Shown one piece after another: positions 44,937-54,275 of a stretch of DNA of 64,000 bases. The position numbers and the translations under genes were made by a program. This stretch comes from Rummeliibacillus pycnus (GTDB lineage: Bacteria > Bacillota > Bacilli > Bacillales_A > Planococcaceae). How positions within the stretch are numbered: position 1 is the first letter of the stretch; each line of letters begins with the position of its first letter. The stretch lies in contig NZ_KZ614145.1 of the NCBI RefSeq assembly GCF_002884495.1, forward strand, positions 3,362,423 through 3,426,422, in the 5' to 3' direction. A model generated the notes under the pieces. The model had not been told where the DNA came from and searched no databases. It saw only the letters and a program-made list of their open reading frames with translations.

Positions 44937-46298
44937 ATGACAGCACCAGTAAAGAAAAATAACCGATTATCGGTTTATATAGAAGATTTAACACATGATG
45001 GCGCGGGTGTCGCAAAAGTAGAGGGTTATCCGCTCTTTATCCAAGGTGGACTTCCCGACGAACAAGTAGAAGTTCATGTCTTAAAAACGTTGAAAAATTA
45101 TGGATTTGCTAAAATAGTGACTATTGAAGTGCCATCACCAGACAGAGTGGAGCCTGAGTGTGGTGTTTACGCACAATGTGGCGGTTGTCAGCTCCAACAT
45201 TTATCTTACGAGGGCCAATTAAAATGGAAAGAAAAAATGGTTCGCAATGTCATGACACGTATTGGTAAAATTGATGCACCTGTTCATCCGGTAAAAGGGA
45301 TGGACAATCCATGGAATTATCGAAATAAAGCCCAAATCCCATTTGGCTTAAATGGTGATGCCCCAATCGCAGGATTTTATAAAACAAAATCCCACGCCAT
45401 TGTCGATACAGACCGTTGCCTGATTCAAACACCAGAAGCAGATGCGATTTTAGAAGGCTTAAAACCACAACTTTGGAAATTAGGTATCAAGCCTTATAAC
45501 GAAGAAACAAAACAAGGCATGTTACGTCACGTCGTTGTTCGTAAAGCACGTGCAACAGATGAAGTAATGGTTGTACTTGTGACGAAAAAACGTAAATTTC
45601 CACAGGCAGAAGAGGCTATCGAACTCATTCGCAAGCTTGTGCCAAATGTAAAATCAATCATGCAAAATATTAATGCAGAAAATACAAACGTCATCTTCGG
45701 TAACGAAACCATCAACCTTTGGGGACAAGATACGATTGAAGATCATATCGGTGATGTGCGCTTTGAAATTTCAGCTCGATCATTCTATCAAGTTAATCCA
45801 ATCCAAACAGAAGTCTTGTACAAACAAGCCTTAGACTATGCACAGTTAACTGGGGAGGAAACCGTCATCGATGCCTATTGTGGAATCGGCACCATCTCAT
45901 TATTCATGGCGAAAAAAGCAAAATATGTCATGGGCGTTGAAATCGTACCGCAAGCGATTGAAGATGCAAAAAGAAACGCTAAACTAAACGGCCTAGACAA
46001 CACCTACTTCGAGGCAGGCCCAGCAGAAGAAGTGATCCCACGCTGGTACAAAGAAGGCAAAACAGCAGATGTCTTGATGGTAGACCCACCAAGAAAAGGC
46101 TGTGACGAAGCATTGTTAAAAACAATCTTAGAACAACGTCCGAAACGTATTGTGTATGTATCATGTAATCCATCCACATTGGCAAGAGATTTACGCATTC
46201 TTGAAGATGGTGGATATAAGACGCAGGAAGTGCAGCCTGTTGATATGTTTCCGCATACGGCACATTGTGAAGCAGTGGCGTGGTTGGAGTTGGTATAA
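44937..46298 (+). CDS. rlmCD: 23S rRNA (uracil-C5)-methyltransferase RlmCD
   Basis: A dual-specificity SAM-dependent enzyme (B. subtilis YefA/RlmCD) that makes m5U747 and m5U1939 in 23S rRNA. The N-terminal TRAM domain (about 5-65) is followed by a [4Fe-4S] Cys cluster (CGVYAQCGGCQLQHL, with a later TDRCLIQ). The SAM motif is IDAYCGIGTISLFM. DPPRKGCDEALL and YVSCNPSTLARDL are the catalytic motifs with the nucleophile Cys. The protein has 453 residues, with CGGAGGATG before the ATG. Confidence 0.95.
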   Translation: MTAPVKKNNRLSVYIEDLTHDGAGVAKVEGYPLFIQGGLPDEQVEVHVLKTLKNYGFAKIVTIEVPSPDRVEPECGVYAQCGGCQLQHLSYEGQLKWKEKMVRNVMTRIGKIDAPVHPVKGMDNPWNYRNKAQIPFGLNGDAPIAGFYKTKSHAIVDTDRCLIQTPEADAILEGLKPQLWKLGIKPYNEETKQGMLRHVVVRKARATDEVMVVLVTKKRKFPQAEEAIELIRKLVPNVKSIMQNINAENTNVIFGNETINLWGQDTIEDHIGDVRFEISARSFYQVNPIQTEVLYKQALDYAQLTGEETVIDAYCGIGTISLFMAKKAKYVMGVEIVPQAIEDAKRNAKLNGLDNTYFEAGPAEEVIPRWYKEGKTADVLMVDPPRKGCDEALLKTILEQRPKRIVYVSCNPSTLARDLRILEDGGYKTQEVQPVDMFPHTAHCEAVAWLELV

Positions 46299-46302
46299 TA
46301 GA

Positions 46303-46347
46303 AAAAGCAGTTGATATAGAAAAAATCTATACCATCTGCTTTTTTTA
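46303..46347 (+). terminator. Terminator after rlmCD
   Basis: Stem aaagcagttgatatag / ctataccatctgcttt with one mismatch, then a T-run. Confidence 0.88.
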
Positions 46348-46351
46348 ATCC

Positions 46352-46545
46352 CGCATTAACGGGCAGTAAGACCCCTACCTCAAAATTCAGAAGAAGTTAG
46401 GTGGGGGATCAACTGCCCGTAAAAGCCCGATTGGTTCGGACCAACAAGATGTTGGTCATTCAGGTGTTGCCACAGGACGTGGCGTTTTTAACCGGAGTTC
46501 CTATATTTCAGTGGGGGATGAAGAAAACCCCACTGATTAAAGTTT
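46352..46545 (+). ncRNA. Structured non-coding element, probable IS200/IS605-derived end or omega-RNA relic
   Basis: GC-richer than its surroundings, with a dense series of hairpins. An outer 9-bp stem (acgggcagt 46359-46367 with actgcccgt 46412-46420) encloses an inner one (cccctacct 46372-46380 with aggtggggg 46399-46407). Then come gaccaac/gttggtc (46439-46457), gccac/gtggc (46469-46483) and tcagtgggg/ccccactga (46508-46536). All but one stem are perfect. The arrangement resembles the structured right end of TnpB-type IS200/IS605 elements, but no tnpB is next to it. The family assignment is from memory and unproven. Confidence 0.55.
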
Positions 46546-46766
46546 CACTTTATAAAAATACCATTCAGGGCCGATTTTCGTTACAATAAACCTTGCCAAA
46601 ACATTGCAGATTTTCACAATAGTATTTCACAAATTATGAATATCCAAATGTACTTGTGTTTGATAATAAGTGATTAAGCATGATATAAGTGTAAAAGAAG
46701 TGGAACATTTGGCTTTTTGACATACCGTTTAAAGTTGTATGCATAATGAGAGGATATGAGTTTAAA

Positions 46767-47729
46767 ATGATCGATAATTTTTGGCGTGATTTACCACGAC
46801 CATTTTTTGTACTTGCACCAATGGAAGATGTGACGGATGTTGTTTTTCGTCATGTCGTAAGTAAAGCAGGTAGACCGGATGTATTTTTTACAGAGTTTAC
46901 AAATACGGATAGCTATTGTCATCCAGAGGGAATGAAAAGTGTGCGTGGCCGTTTGTTGTTTACAGAAGATGAACAGCCAATGGTGGCACATATTTGGGGG
47001 GATAATCCCGAATATTTCCGTCAAATGAGTATTGGCATGGCAGAGCTGGGATTTAAAGGTATCGATATTAATATGGGCTGCCCTGTACCGAATGTGGCAT
47101 CAAGAGGGAAAGGTAGTGGCCTTATTCTGCGTCCAGACGTTGCGGCAGAACTTATTCAAGCAGCAAAAGCGGGCGGACTGCCTGTCAGTGTGAAAACACG
47201 ACTTGGCTATAAGGATGTAAATGAGTGGGAAGAGTGGCTAACGCATATTTTAAAACAGGATATTGCGAACCTTTCTATTCATTTACGTACAAGAAAGGAA
47301 ATGAGCAAAGTAGATGCGCATTGGGATCTAATTCCGGAAATCAAAAAGTTACGTGACCGTATCGCACCAAATACGCTATTAACCATCAATGGAGACATTC
47401 CTGACCGTGAAACTGGGCTGCAGCTTGCAAAAACATATGGTATTGATGGCATTATGATCGGGCGAGGTATTTTTAAAAATCCTTTTGCTTTTGAAAAAGA
47501 GCCAAAAGAGCATAGCAGTAAAGAATATCTTGATCTTTTAAGACTGCAGCTTGATCTTCAAGATCAATATGCGGAAGTACTGCCACGTTCAATCACAGGG
47601 CTTCATCGCTTTTTCAAAATTTATGTCAAAGGATTCCCTGGAGCTGCTGAATTAAGAAATCAATTGATGAACACGAAATCAACAGATGAAGTGCGTGCAT
47701 TGCTTGATCACTTTGGAAAAGAATGTTGA
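46767..47729 (+). CDS. tRNA-dihydrouridine synthase family protein
   Basis: An FMN-dependent Dus enzyme reducing specific uridines in tRNA. The TIM-barrel start [18 protein letters not shown] is the Dus signature. [20 protein letters not shown] includes the catalytic Cys. [21 protein letters not shown] and [13 protein letters not shown] are further FMN and phosphate contacts. The length is 320 residues from ATG 46767, which matches the family start [14 protein letters not shown]. An ATG 21 bases upstream would leave the likely ribosome site GAGAGGA inside the gene. It diverges from B. subtilis DusB-type in its N-terminus and lacks a long C-terminal domain. Confidence 0.92.
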   Translation: MIDNFWRDLPRPFFVLAPMEDVTDVVFRHVVSKAGRPDVFFTEFTNTDSYCHPEGMKSVRGRLLFTEDEQPMVAHIWGDNPEYFRQMSIGMAELGFKGIDINMGCPVPNVASRGKGSGLILRPDVAAELIQAAKAGGLPVSVKTRLGYKDVNEWEEWLTHILKQDIANLSIHLRTRKEMSKVDAHWDLIPEIKKLRDRIAPNTLLTINGDIPDRETGLQLAKTYGIDGIMIGRGIFKNPFAFEKEPKEHSSKEYLDLLRLQLDLQDQYAEVLPRSITGLHRFFKIYVKGFPGAAELRNQLMNTKSTDEVRALLDHFGKEC

Positions 47730-47878
47730 TGGGACAGGGTCAGTGAAATGATGTAATGCTCAAAAAGTTAGAGGAAAATGAATACGTTAATGTAATAATC
47801 CAACCAGCACACCTGTGTTGCCTCATACACTTACCACGTTGGGAGCGGTTGCGAGGTTGAAGTTACCGTAATTATATT

Positions 47879-47917
47879 AAAAGAACGAATTCCAATTGGT
47901 GGAATTCGTTCTTTTTT
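47879..47917 (+). terminator. Terminator after the Dus gene
   Basis: A perfect 16-bp stem (aaaagaacgaattcca with tggaattcgttctttt) and a T-run. The gaacgaattcc core is shared with terminators at 51486 and 57470. Confidence 0.92.
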
Positions 47918-48037
47918 GCTTGTTAATGAGAATTGTCGCTCAACACATTATAGAAAGAAGCTTATAAATGTGAAGAAAATGAAGAATATAAAATAAATTT
48001 TTTGCTCAGTGAAAGTTTAAAAGGAAATGGAAACTTG

Positions 48038-48067
48038 TTTGTCGAAATAAATGAATATTTCGACAAA
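48038..48067. promoter_or_regulatory. 12-bp perfect inverted repeat upstream of the prolyl hydroxylase gene
   Basis: tttgtcgaaata (48038-48049), a 6-bp centre, and tatttcgacaaa (48056-48067), ending 22 bp before the start codon. There is no T-run after it, so an operator is more likely than a terminator. The binding factor is unknown. Confidence 0.6.
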
Positions 48068-48089
48068 AATAGGGGTAGGTGAATAGACT

Positions 48090-48740
48090 ATGGTTTTTAA
48101 AGATGCACATACAAAAGAAGCGACTATTTTTAACCATATTGGAAATAAAATAAAAACAGAAGACAGAGAGATTAATATCATTGCTCGATTAGAAAAACCA
48201 CTTGTCGTCGTTTTAGGCTCGGTATTGGATGATGAGGAATGCGATGTACTAATTCAGTTGGCAAAAGAACGCCTTCAACGTTCTAAAATCGGAGGAACCC
48301 GAGAAGTCAGCGATATACGAACAAGCAACGGTGCGTTTTTAACAGACATCAACAATGATCTCCTTGCGAGGGTACAAAAAAGGGTATCGGTCATTATGGG
48401 GATTCCTATAGAGCACGGAGAAGGGCTTCATATTCTGAACTATCAACCGGGTCAAGAGTACAAAGAACATTTTGATTATTTCGCTTCTACAAGTAAAGCT
48501 GCGAGTAACAATCGAATCGCAACGCTTGTGATTTACTTAAATGATGTGGAAGAGGGAGGAAACACCTTTTTTCCAAAGCTAAACTTTTCTGTTAGTCCGC
48601 AAAAGGGCATGGCAGTGTACTTTGAATATTTTTATAACGATCAAATGTTAAACGAATTAACGTTGCACGGAGGAGCTCCAGTTGTAAAGGGAGAAAAGTG
48701 GTTAGCCACACAATGGATGAGAAGGCAGAAAATAAACTAA
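48090..48740 (+). CDS. Prolyl 4-hydroxylase-like 2-oxoglutarate/Fe(II) dioxygenase
   Basis: 216 residues, closely resembling Bacillus anthracis P4H. The double-stranded beta-helix iron site is His127-x-Asp129 (KEHFDYF) and His193 (LTLHGGAP), with Lys203 (KGEKW) for 2-oxoglutarate, the same numbering as the B. anthracis enzyme. RTSNGAFL and GGNTFFPKL are further family blocks. Bacterial P4Hs hydroxylate proline in collagen-like or EF-Tu-type substrates; no such substrate gene is adjacent. A GTAGGTG site precedes the ATG. It is preceded by the inverted repeat at 48038 and stands alone. Confidence 0.92.
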   Translation: MVFKDAHTKEATIFNHIGNKIKTEDREINIIARLEKPLVVVLGSVLDDEECDVLIQLAKERLQRSKIGGTREVSDIRTSNGAFLTDINNDLLARVQKRVSVIMGIPIEHGEGLHILNYQPGQEYKEHFDYFASTSKAASNNRIATLVIYLNDVEEGGNTFFPKLNFSVSPQKGMAVYFEYFYNDQMLNELTLHGGAPVVKGEKWLATQWMRRQKIN

Positions 48741-49010
48741 ATCGACCTAGTAAACGATTCGTTCATCGAATCCTTTCAAATCAATAGTTTTTTTCGAGTA
48801 TAGAAAGCTGTCACATTTTCTTAATAGACTAGATACCACTGAAATAGGAAACGAGCCGGGTATTAAATCCACTAGCATGTTATAACAGTAAAATGAGCAT
48901 AGATAGCGCAGTAAACAATTCAGAAGGCGCGTTAATAGGGAATACAGGAGTCCTGTTGAACTTCTGATATAGTTAAAAGTGGTTCTTAACATTATATGAG
49001 GAGGTTTAGT

Positions 49011-49577
49011 ATGGAAAATGAAAAAAAGGTGTTGTCACCCGACCAACAGGAAGAAATACTCGGAATATTGCAAGTGCGTTTCGAGAAAAACATGAATCGT
49101 CATAATGGATTTGAATGGTCGAATGTACAGGCGAAGATCGAATCCAATAGTGAAAAACTGTGGTCGCTCAATGAAATGGAGATTACTGGCGGCGAACCGG
49201 ATGTTGTTGGTTATGATAAAAAGGCGGACGAGTACATTTTTTGTGATTGTTCAGTGGAAAGTCCTAAAGGGCGCAGAAGTATCTGTTACGACCGTGAAGC
49301 ATTGGAATCAAGGAAAAAACATAAACCAGAAAATAACGTTATGGATATGGCTACTGCAATGGGTATTGAGCTTTTAACAGAAGAACAATACAGGAAGTTG
49401 CAGAAACTTGGAAATTTCGATACAAAAACATCAAGCTGGGTGAAAACACCTGCTAATATACGAAAACTCGGTGGAGCCATCTTTTGTGATCGTCGCTATG
49501 ACACTGTCTTTGTGTACCACAATGGAGCAGAATCCTATTATGCTGGAAGAGGTTTTCGGGGCTTGCTAAGGGTCTAG
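49011..49577 (+). CDS. DUF4256 family protein
   Basis: A 188-residue cytoplasmic protein. RFEKNMNRHNGFEWSNVQAK, ITGGEPDVVGYD, RRSICYDREALESRK and RAIFCDRRYDTVFVYHNGAE-like (GAIFCDRRYDTVFVYHNGAE) are the characteristic blocks of the family, which has no known function. ATG 49011 has GAGGAGG upstream; a start five codons earlier would overlap that site. It is a single gene followed by a terminator. Confidence 0.85.
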   Translation: MENEKKVLSPDQQEEILGILQVRFEKNMNRHNGFEWSNVQAKIESNSEKLWSLNEMEITGGEPDVVGYDKKADEYIFCDCSVESPKGRRSICYDREALESRKKHKPENNVMDMATAMGIELLTEEQYRKLQKLGNFDTKTSSWVKTPANIRKLGGAIFCDRRYDTVFVYHNGAESYYAGRGFRGLLRV

Positions 49578-50052
49578 TTTTTATAGTAAAATGCTACCCT
49601 ATGTTAGGGGACATAGGGGCATATTTCGCAAAAAGGTTATATGATCTCTTTGGTTATTTTTAATAGCATTATGAAGCAGTGGTTTGGTGGAGATAGCGTA
49701 CATAAAAAAAGCGTATTCCTAATTGTGGAATGCGTTTTTTTATTTTTATGTGCTAGTATAGCTGATCATGCTACTTATTTCATTATTCAAAGTCTATTCT
49801 AGAAATTTACTTTTAAACAAAAATGTGAGAATAATAAAAAAGATAAAAACTTTTATAATATTGTATTTTGAACGAGTTTTCTAACAATATTTAATGTCTT
49901 AGTTATAATGCTATAATTGTTCAAGTAGAAAATAGAAGGTTGCAAAAGGCTCTTTTATTTTATTTATCATGCCTAATTTTTTACTGGGGTGAATTACTCT
50001 AAATTTACTTTAGGTAGAGATAATTAGTAAAAATTAATTTAGGAGGGGAATT
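49578..50052. other. Intergenic region before the AGCS symporter
   Basis: No gene. It contains the terminator at 49704 and, near 49900-49917, two TATAAT sequences (ttataatgctataatt) that are candidate -10 elements without a convincing -35. The last 130 bp form a long leader with no recognised riboswitch. Confidence 0.45.
49704..49742 (+). terminator. Terminator after the DUF4256 gene
   Basis: aaaaaaagcgtattcc, loop taattgt, ggaatgcgtttttt, then T's. Confidence 0.88.
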
Positions 50053-51474
50053 ATGTCTTGGTTTGATAATATACTAAGCGAAGTAAATACAATTTTGTAT
50101 TCGTATGTATTAATTATATTGTTAATAGGAGCAGGTCTTTTCTTTAGCATTAAAACAAAGTTTATTCAATTTCGATTGATTCCTGAAATGTTTAAACTTC
50201 TTACAGAAAAAGCCCCAAAAGATAAATCAGGAAGAAAAGGAATATCCTCATTCCAAGCCTTTACAGTGTCTGCTGCATCTCGTATTGGTACTGGTAATAT
50301 TGCAGGGGTTGCAACAGCAATTGCACTAGGTGGGCCAGGTGCTGTATTTTGGATGTGGATAGTTGCATTAATTGGTGGAGCATCTGCACTAATTGAAAGT
50401 ACATTAGCACAGGTTTATAAAGTTAAAGATCAAAGTACTGGAATGTATCGTGGTGGCCCTGCCTATTATATGGAAAAGGGTTTAAAAAAACGATGGATGG
50501 GTGTTCTGTTTGCAATTGTTATTACGTTAACATATGGTTTTGTTTTTAATGCGGTACAAGCAAACACCATTACAATTGCTTTTAAAGAAAGCTTTGGTAC
50601 AGATCGCGTCGTTGTTGGTATAATATTAGCTGTTTTAACAGGAATTATTGTCTTTGGTGGATTAAAACGTATTGTAAGTGTCACTCAAATAATTGTTCCG
50701 GTTATGGCGATTGCTTATATATTCATTGCACTCCTTGTTGTGGTTTTAAATATTACAGAACTTCCAAAAGTGTTAGTTCTTATTATTAAATCTGCTTTTG
50801 GATTAAAAGAAGCATTTGCAGGAATGCTAGGAGCAGCAATCATGAATGGGGTTAAACGTGGTTTATTCTCCAACGAAGCGGGTATGGGTTCTGCCCCGAA
50901 TGCAGCAGCAACAGCATCAGTTACTCACCCTGTAAAGCAAGGTTTAATTCAAACATTAGGTGTATTTATTGATACAATACTAGTTTGTACTTCAACTGCA
51001 GCAATCGTATTACTAAGTGATGCATATCTTAAATCGAATGCAGCTTCAGTAAATTTAACACAAGCTTCATTGGTTGGAAATCTAGGTGATTGGGCAGGAA
51101 TCTTTTTAGCAGTAGCCGTATTTTTGTTTGCATTTAGTACGGTTATTGGTAACTACTACTATGGTGAAACAAATATTGGTTTTATTAAAAAGTCAAAAAC
51201 TAGCTTACTAATATTCCGTATTTTTGTAGTAGCTTTTGTAATGTTTGGTTCCGTAGCAAAAGTTCAAGTTGTATGGGATTTAGCGGATCTATTTATGGCT
51301 ATTATGGCGATCATAAACTTGCTTGCTATTCTGATGCTTTGGAAAGTAGCAAAACCAGTTATTAACGATTACTTAACTCAACGTAAAAAAGGGAAAGACC
51401 CAGTATTCTACAAGAAGGACGTACCAAATATTGGCGATGTAAATTGTTGGGGCTACGAAGAAGAAGATCGTTAA
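50053..51474 (+). CDS. Alanine/sodium (AGCS) symporter family protein, AlsT/GlnT-like
   Basis: A 473-residue Na+-coupled amino-acid symporter (alanine, glycine or glutamine) with about 10-11 TM helices. The family signature is SFQAFTVSAASRIGTGNIAG near residue 70. RGGPAYYMEKGL and LFSNEAGMGSAPNAAATA are other diagnostic blocks. AGGAGGGG precedes the ATG. A single gene with its own terminator. The substrate cannot be decided from sequence. Confidence 0.93.
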   Translation: MSWFDNILSEVNTILYSYVLIILLIGAGLFFSIKTKFIQFRLIPEMFKLLTEKAPKDKSGRKGISSFQAFTVSAASRIGTGNIAGVATAIALGGPGAVFWMWIVALIGGASALIESTLAQVYKVKDQSTGMYRGGPAYYMEKGLKKRWMGVLFAIVITLTYGFVFNAVQANTITIAFKESFGTDRVVVGIILAVLTGIIVFGGLKRIVSVTQIIVPVMAIAYIFIALLVVVLNITELPKVLVLIIKSAFGLKEAFAGMLGAAIMNGVKRGLFSNEAGMGSAPNAAATASVTHPVKQGLIQTLGVFIDTILVCTSTAAIVLLSDAYLKSNAASVNLTQASLVGNLGDWAGIFLAVAVFLFAFSTVIGNYYYGETNIGFIKKSKTSLLIFRIFVVAFVMFGSVAKVQVVWDLADLFMAIMAIINLLAILMLWKVAKPVINDYLTQRKKGKDPVFYKKDVPNIGDVNCWGYEEEDR

Positions 51475-51485
51475 ACTATATATGA

Positions 51486-51522
51486 AAAGAACGAATCCTC
51501 TAGTTGGGATTCGTTTTTTTTA
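51486..51522 (+). terminator. Terminator after the AGCS symporter
   Basis: gaacgaatcc, short loop, ggattcg with TTTTTTTT (agttgggattcgtttttttt). Confidence 0.88.
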
Positions 51523-51678
51523 TATTAATTTATAAAACAACACATCAGATTTCTCCAAGACTACAGGGGATTTTCAAAAAACTTATCCTATTAACATCTA
51601 TATACAAAGGTTATTTTCAACAATTATGATATTAATTCATTTTAAAAGCTGCTTATCTTATATAAAAAATTTCTTTTT

Positions 51679-51729
51679 TTTACAATATTGTTTATTTTAA
51701 ATTAACTAACCATTAATTCTCTATTTACA
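51679..51729 (+). promoter_or_regulatory. Tandem PhoP-like boxes (Pho box array)
   Basis: Five TT(A/T)A(C/T)(A/T)-like hexamers in direct repeat: TTTACA 51679, TTTATT 51691, TTAACT 51702, TTAATT 51713, TTTACA 51724. The spacing is 12, 11, 11 and 11 bp, one helical turn. That is the layout of PhoP binding sites in Bacillus (TTAACA-type repeats about 11 bp apart). The array lies upstream of a -10-like TATACT at 51757-51762 and of a secreted phosphoesterase gene. The AT-rich background lowers confidence. Confidence 0.6.
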
Positions 51730-51783
51730 TTGGAAGAGTAACCTTAATTGTGAAATTATACTACGAAAAAAGGTGGGGTATTA

Positions 51784-54147
51784 ATGAAACGAAAGAATGT
51801 TCTAGTAGCAGTTTCCCTTGCAACAGTTATTCTTGGATCGACAACCGGCTATGCAGCATACACAAATTTTGTTGGACCAAAAGAAGATGGAACAGCTGTA
51901 ACGCCTCATGGTTGGACAGTAACACCTTCTGGTGAGCAAATAACACTCGGGGATTTCCCAATGGGTGGCGCAATAAGTCCGGACCATCGTTATCTAATTG
52001 TTTCAAATGATGGACAAGGTGAGCAATCTTTACAAGTTGTTGATATAAAAAGTCAACAAGTTGTCCAAACGGTTCCTTACAAATCTCCAGAAGCCCTCTA
52101 TTATGGAGTTGTTTTCTCACCAGATGGAAAAAAAGTATTTGCATCAGCAGGGGGTAACAATAAGATTCGGGTTTATGAGTTTGAGAATGGAAAGTTAACT
52201 GAACAGTCTTCTATTAAACTTACAAATGAAAACAATACAAACTTCTACCCTGCTGGAATTTCAATTTCACAGGATGGAAAGTTCCTCTTTGTTGCGAATA
52301 ATTTAAACCACTCCATTTCAAAGATTGACCTTACCTCCAATCAAATAGTGAAAACAACCCCTGTAGGTAAGCATCCCTACGCTGCTGTTATGAGTCATGA
52401 TGGAAGTTCTCTATATGTCAGCAACTGGGGTGAAAGTAGCGTTAGCATCATTGATCCTAATACTTTAACAATCAAAAAAACGATTCCTGTAGGTCTTCAC
52501 CCGAATGCTATCATTGAAGACCCTGAAAGAAATATGATGTACGTATCCAATTCCGATAGTGATTCTATTTCATTGGTAGATACAAAGCTACAAAGAGAAA
52601 TCAAAACAATTTCTGTAACTCCAGATAATAAGGGCCTTACAGGAAGTCAACCAAATGCCCTTTCATTAAGCAAAGATGGAAAAACGTTATACGTGGCTAA
52701 TGGAGGAAATAATGATGTGGCAGTCATTGACTTGAATGCAGGCAGTGTAAAAGGTTTAATTCCAACTGCTTGGTATCCAAGCGGAATCTATTTAGAGAAT
52801 GACAAATTAATGGTGCTAAATGGAAAAGGATTAGGAGCTGGTTCAAATCGAGAAGGTCAGTATATTGGCAGTATGATTAAAGGAACCATGTCTTTTATCG
52901 ATGTACCTGATGATCAGGAACTAAAAAAATATACGAAAAAAGTTGAAAAGAATAATGAAATTTATAAACCAACTGGATTCAGTGCAAGTGAAAAATTTCC
53001 AATTCCTCGCTTTGAAGGACAAGAGTCACCTATTAAACATGTCATATACGTAATTAAGGAAAATCGTACGTATGATCAAGTATTTGGTGATATGGAAAAA
53101 GGAAATGGGGATTCTACCTTAACGATTTTTGGTAAAAAAATTACGCCAAATATTCACAAACTTGCAGATCAATTCGTCTTATTGGACAATTTTTACGCAA
53201 ACGCTGAAATCAGCGCACAAGGTCATAACTGGTCCACAGCGGCTCAAGCCAACGATTATGTAGAGAAAAACTGGTTTGCAAACTACTCAGGTAGAAACCG
53301 TAGTTATGACTTCGAAGGAGGAAATGAAGCAGCCTACCCAAAAGCAGGATTTTTATGGACAAACGCAGCTCGTTCAGGTGTGTCCTTTAGAAGTTATGGA
53401 GAATTTACAGAATATGATCAAAAAACTGGGAAATATGTAGCTTCTGAAGCGAGCTTGGGTAATAATTTTGATCCTGATTATCCATCCTATAACCTCAAAA
53501 TTTCAGATCTTACTCGTTTTGACGCTTGGGCAGAAGAATATAAGCAATATGTAAAGAATGGGAATCTTCCTCAACTGCAAATTGTACGTCTGCCTAACGA
53601 CCATACTCTTGGAACAAAAAAAGGAGAACTAACTCCTCAGGCAATGGTTGCTCAAAATGATTATGCACTTGGAAAATTGGTCGAGATGGTAAGTCATTCG
53701 CCATATTGGAAAGACACAGCTATTTTTGTGACGGAAGATGACGCTCAAAATGGATGGGATTCTGTTGATGCTCATCGTACAACCTCACTTGTGATCAGCC
53801 CATATACACAAACAGGAAATGTGGACAGTACACTTTATGATACAACGTCTATGCTCCGTACGATGGAAATGATTTTGGGAATGAAGCCAATGACACAGTA
53901 TGATGCTTCTGCTGTCCCAATGATTAATACTTTTACCAATAAACCTAATTTTAAATCATTTGAAGTAGAACAACCAACTTATCCACTTGACCAAAAAAAC
54001 GGAGCAAATGCACCAATGGCAGCGGAATCTGCATCACTGGATTTCTCAGGAGTGGATCATGCTAATCCAGATAAACTAAACAAAATTCTTTGGAAAGCAA
54101 CAAAAGGAGATAAACCTTATCCTGGCGATAAAAGTTCAAATAAATAA
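51784..54147 (+). CDS. Secreted YncE-like beta-propeller/phosphoesterase fusion protein
   Basis: A 787-residue exported protein. Residues 1-24 are a signal peptide (positive start, hydrophobic core, cut near GYA). Residues about 55-370 form a YVTN/YncE-type beta-propeller with repeats such as VSNWGESSVSIIDP and VANGGNNDVAVIDL. Residues about 415-740 are a phosphoesterase domain (PF04185, acid phosphatase/phospholipase C family) marked by VIYVIKENRTYDQVFGDM, GHNWSTAAQA and FVTEDDAQNGWDSVDAHR, which supply metal-binding Asp/Glu/His. It probably frees phosphate from extracellular phosphodiesters or monoesters. AGGTGGGG precedes the ATG. Upstream Pho boxes and an RND transporter downstream suggest one unit. 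Confidence 0.88.
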   Translation: MKRKNVLVAVSLATVILGSTTGYAAYTNFVGPKEDGTAVTPHGWTVTPSGEQITLGDFPMGGAISPDHRYLIVSNDGQGEQSLQVVDIKSQQVVQTVPYKSPEALYYGVVFSPDGKKVFASAGGNNKIRVYEFENGKLTEQSSIKLTNENNTNFYPAGISISQDGKFLFVANNLNHSISKIDLTSNQIVKTTPVGKHPYAAVMSHDGSSLYVSNWGESSVSIIDPNTLTIKKTIPVGLHPNAIIEDPERNMMYVSNSDSDSISLVDTKLQREIKTISVTPDNKGLTGSQPNALSLSKDGKTLYVANGGNNDVAVIDLNAGSVKGLIPTAWYPSGIYLENDKLMVLNGKGLGAGSNREGQYIGSMIKGTMSFIDVPDDQELKKYTKKVEKNNEIYKPTGFSASEKFPIPRFEGQESPIKHVIYVIKENRTYDQVFGDMEKGNGDSTLTIFGKKITPNIHKLADQFVLLDNFYANAEISAQGHNWSTAAQANDYVEKNWFANYSGRNRSYDFEGGNEAAYPKAGFLWTNAARSGVSFRSYGEFTEYDQKTGKYVASEASLGNNFDPDYPSYNLKISDLTRFDAWAEEYKQYVKNGNLPQLQIVRLPNDHTLGTKKGELTPQAMVAQNDYALGKLVEMVSHSPYWKDTAIFVTEDDAQNGWDSVDAHRTTSLVISPYTQTGNVDSTLYDTTSMLRTMEMILGMKPMTQYDASAVPMINTFTNKPNFKSFEVEQPTYPLDQKNGANAPMAAESASLDFSGVDHANPDKLNKILWKATKGDKPYPGDKSSNK

Positions 54148-54204
54148 TAAAAAGGATCCATTATCGTAAATTTTATCTTTGAAAATAGTTATAACCAATA
54201 TTTT

Positions 54205-54242
54205 AGTGTGGTCGGACACTTTTGACCACACTCTTTCTTTTA
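54205..54242 (+). terminator. Hairpin between the phosphoesterase and RND genes
   Basis: A perfect 9-bp stem, agtgtggtc (54205-54213) with gaccacact (54224-54232), then ctttctttt. It may fully terminate or only reduce read-through into the RND gene. Confidence 0.75.
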
Positions 54243-54275
54243 CAACACATCTTAATTTAAGGAAGGTTTTCTTAG

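Larger units (their letters stand above)
47730..48089. other. Intergenic region, Dus to prolyl hydroxylase
   Basis: No gene seen. It holds the terminator at 47879 and the inverted repeat at 48038. Confidence 0.5.

Noticed and set aside
46401-46589. 62-codon plus-strand frame over the structured element
   Set aside because: It covers a series of hairpins, has no ribosome site and resembles no protein; treated as non-coding.
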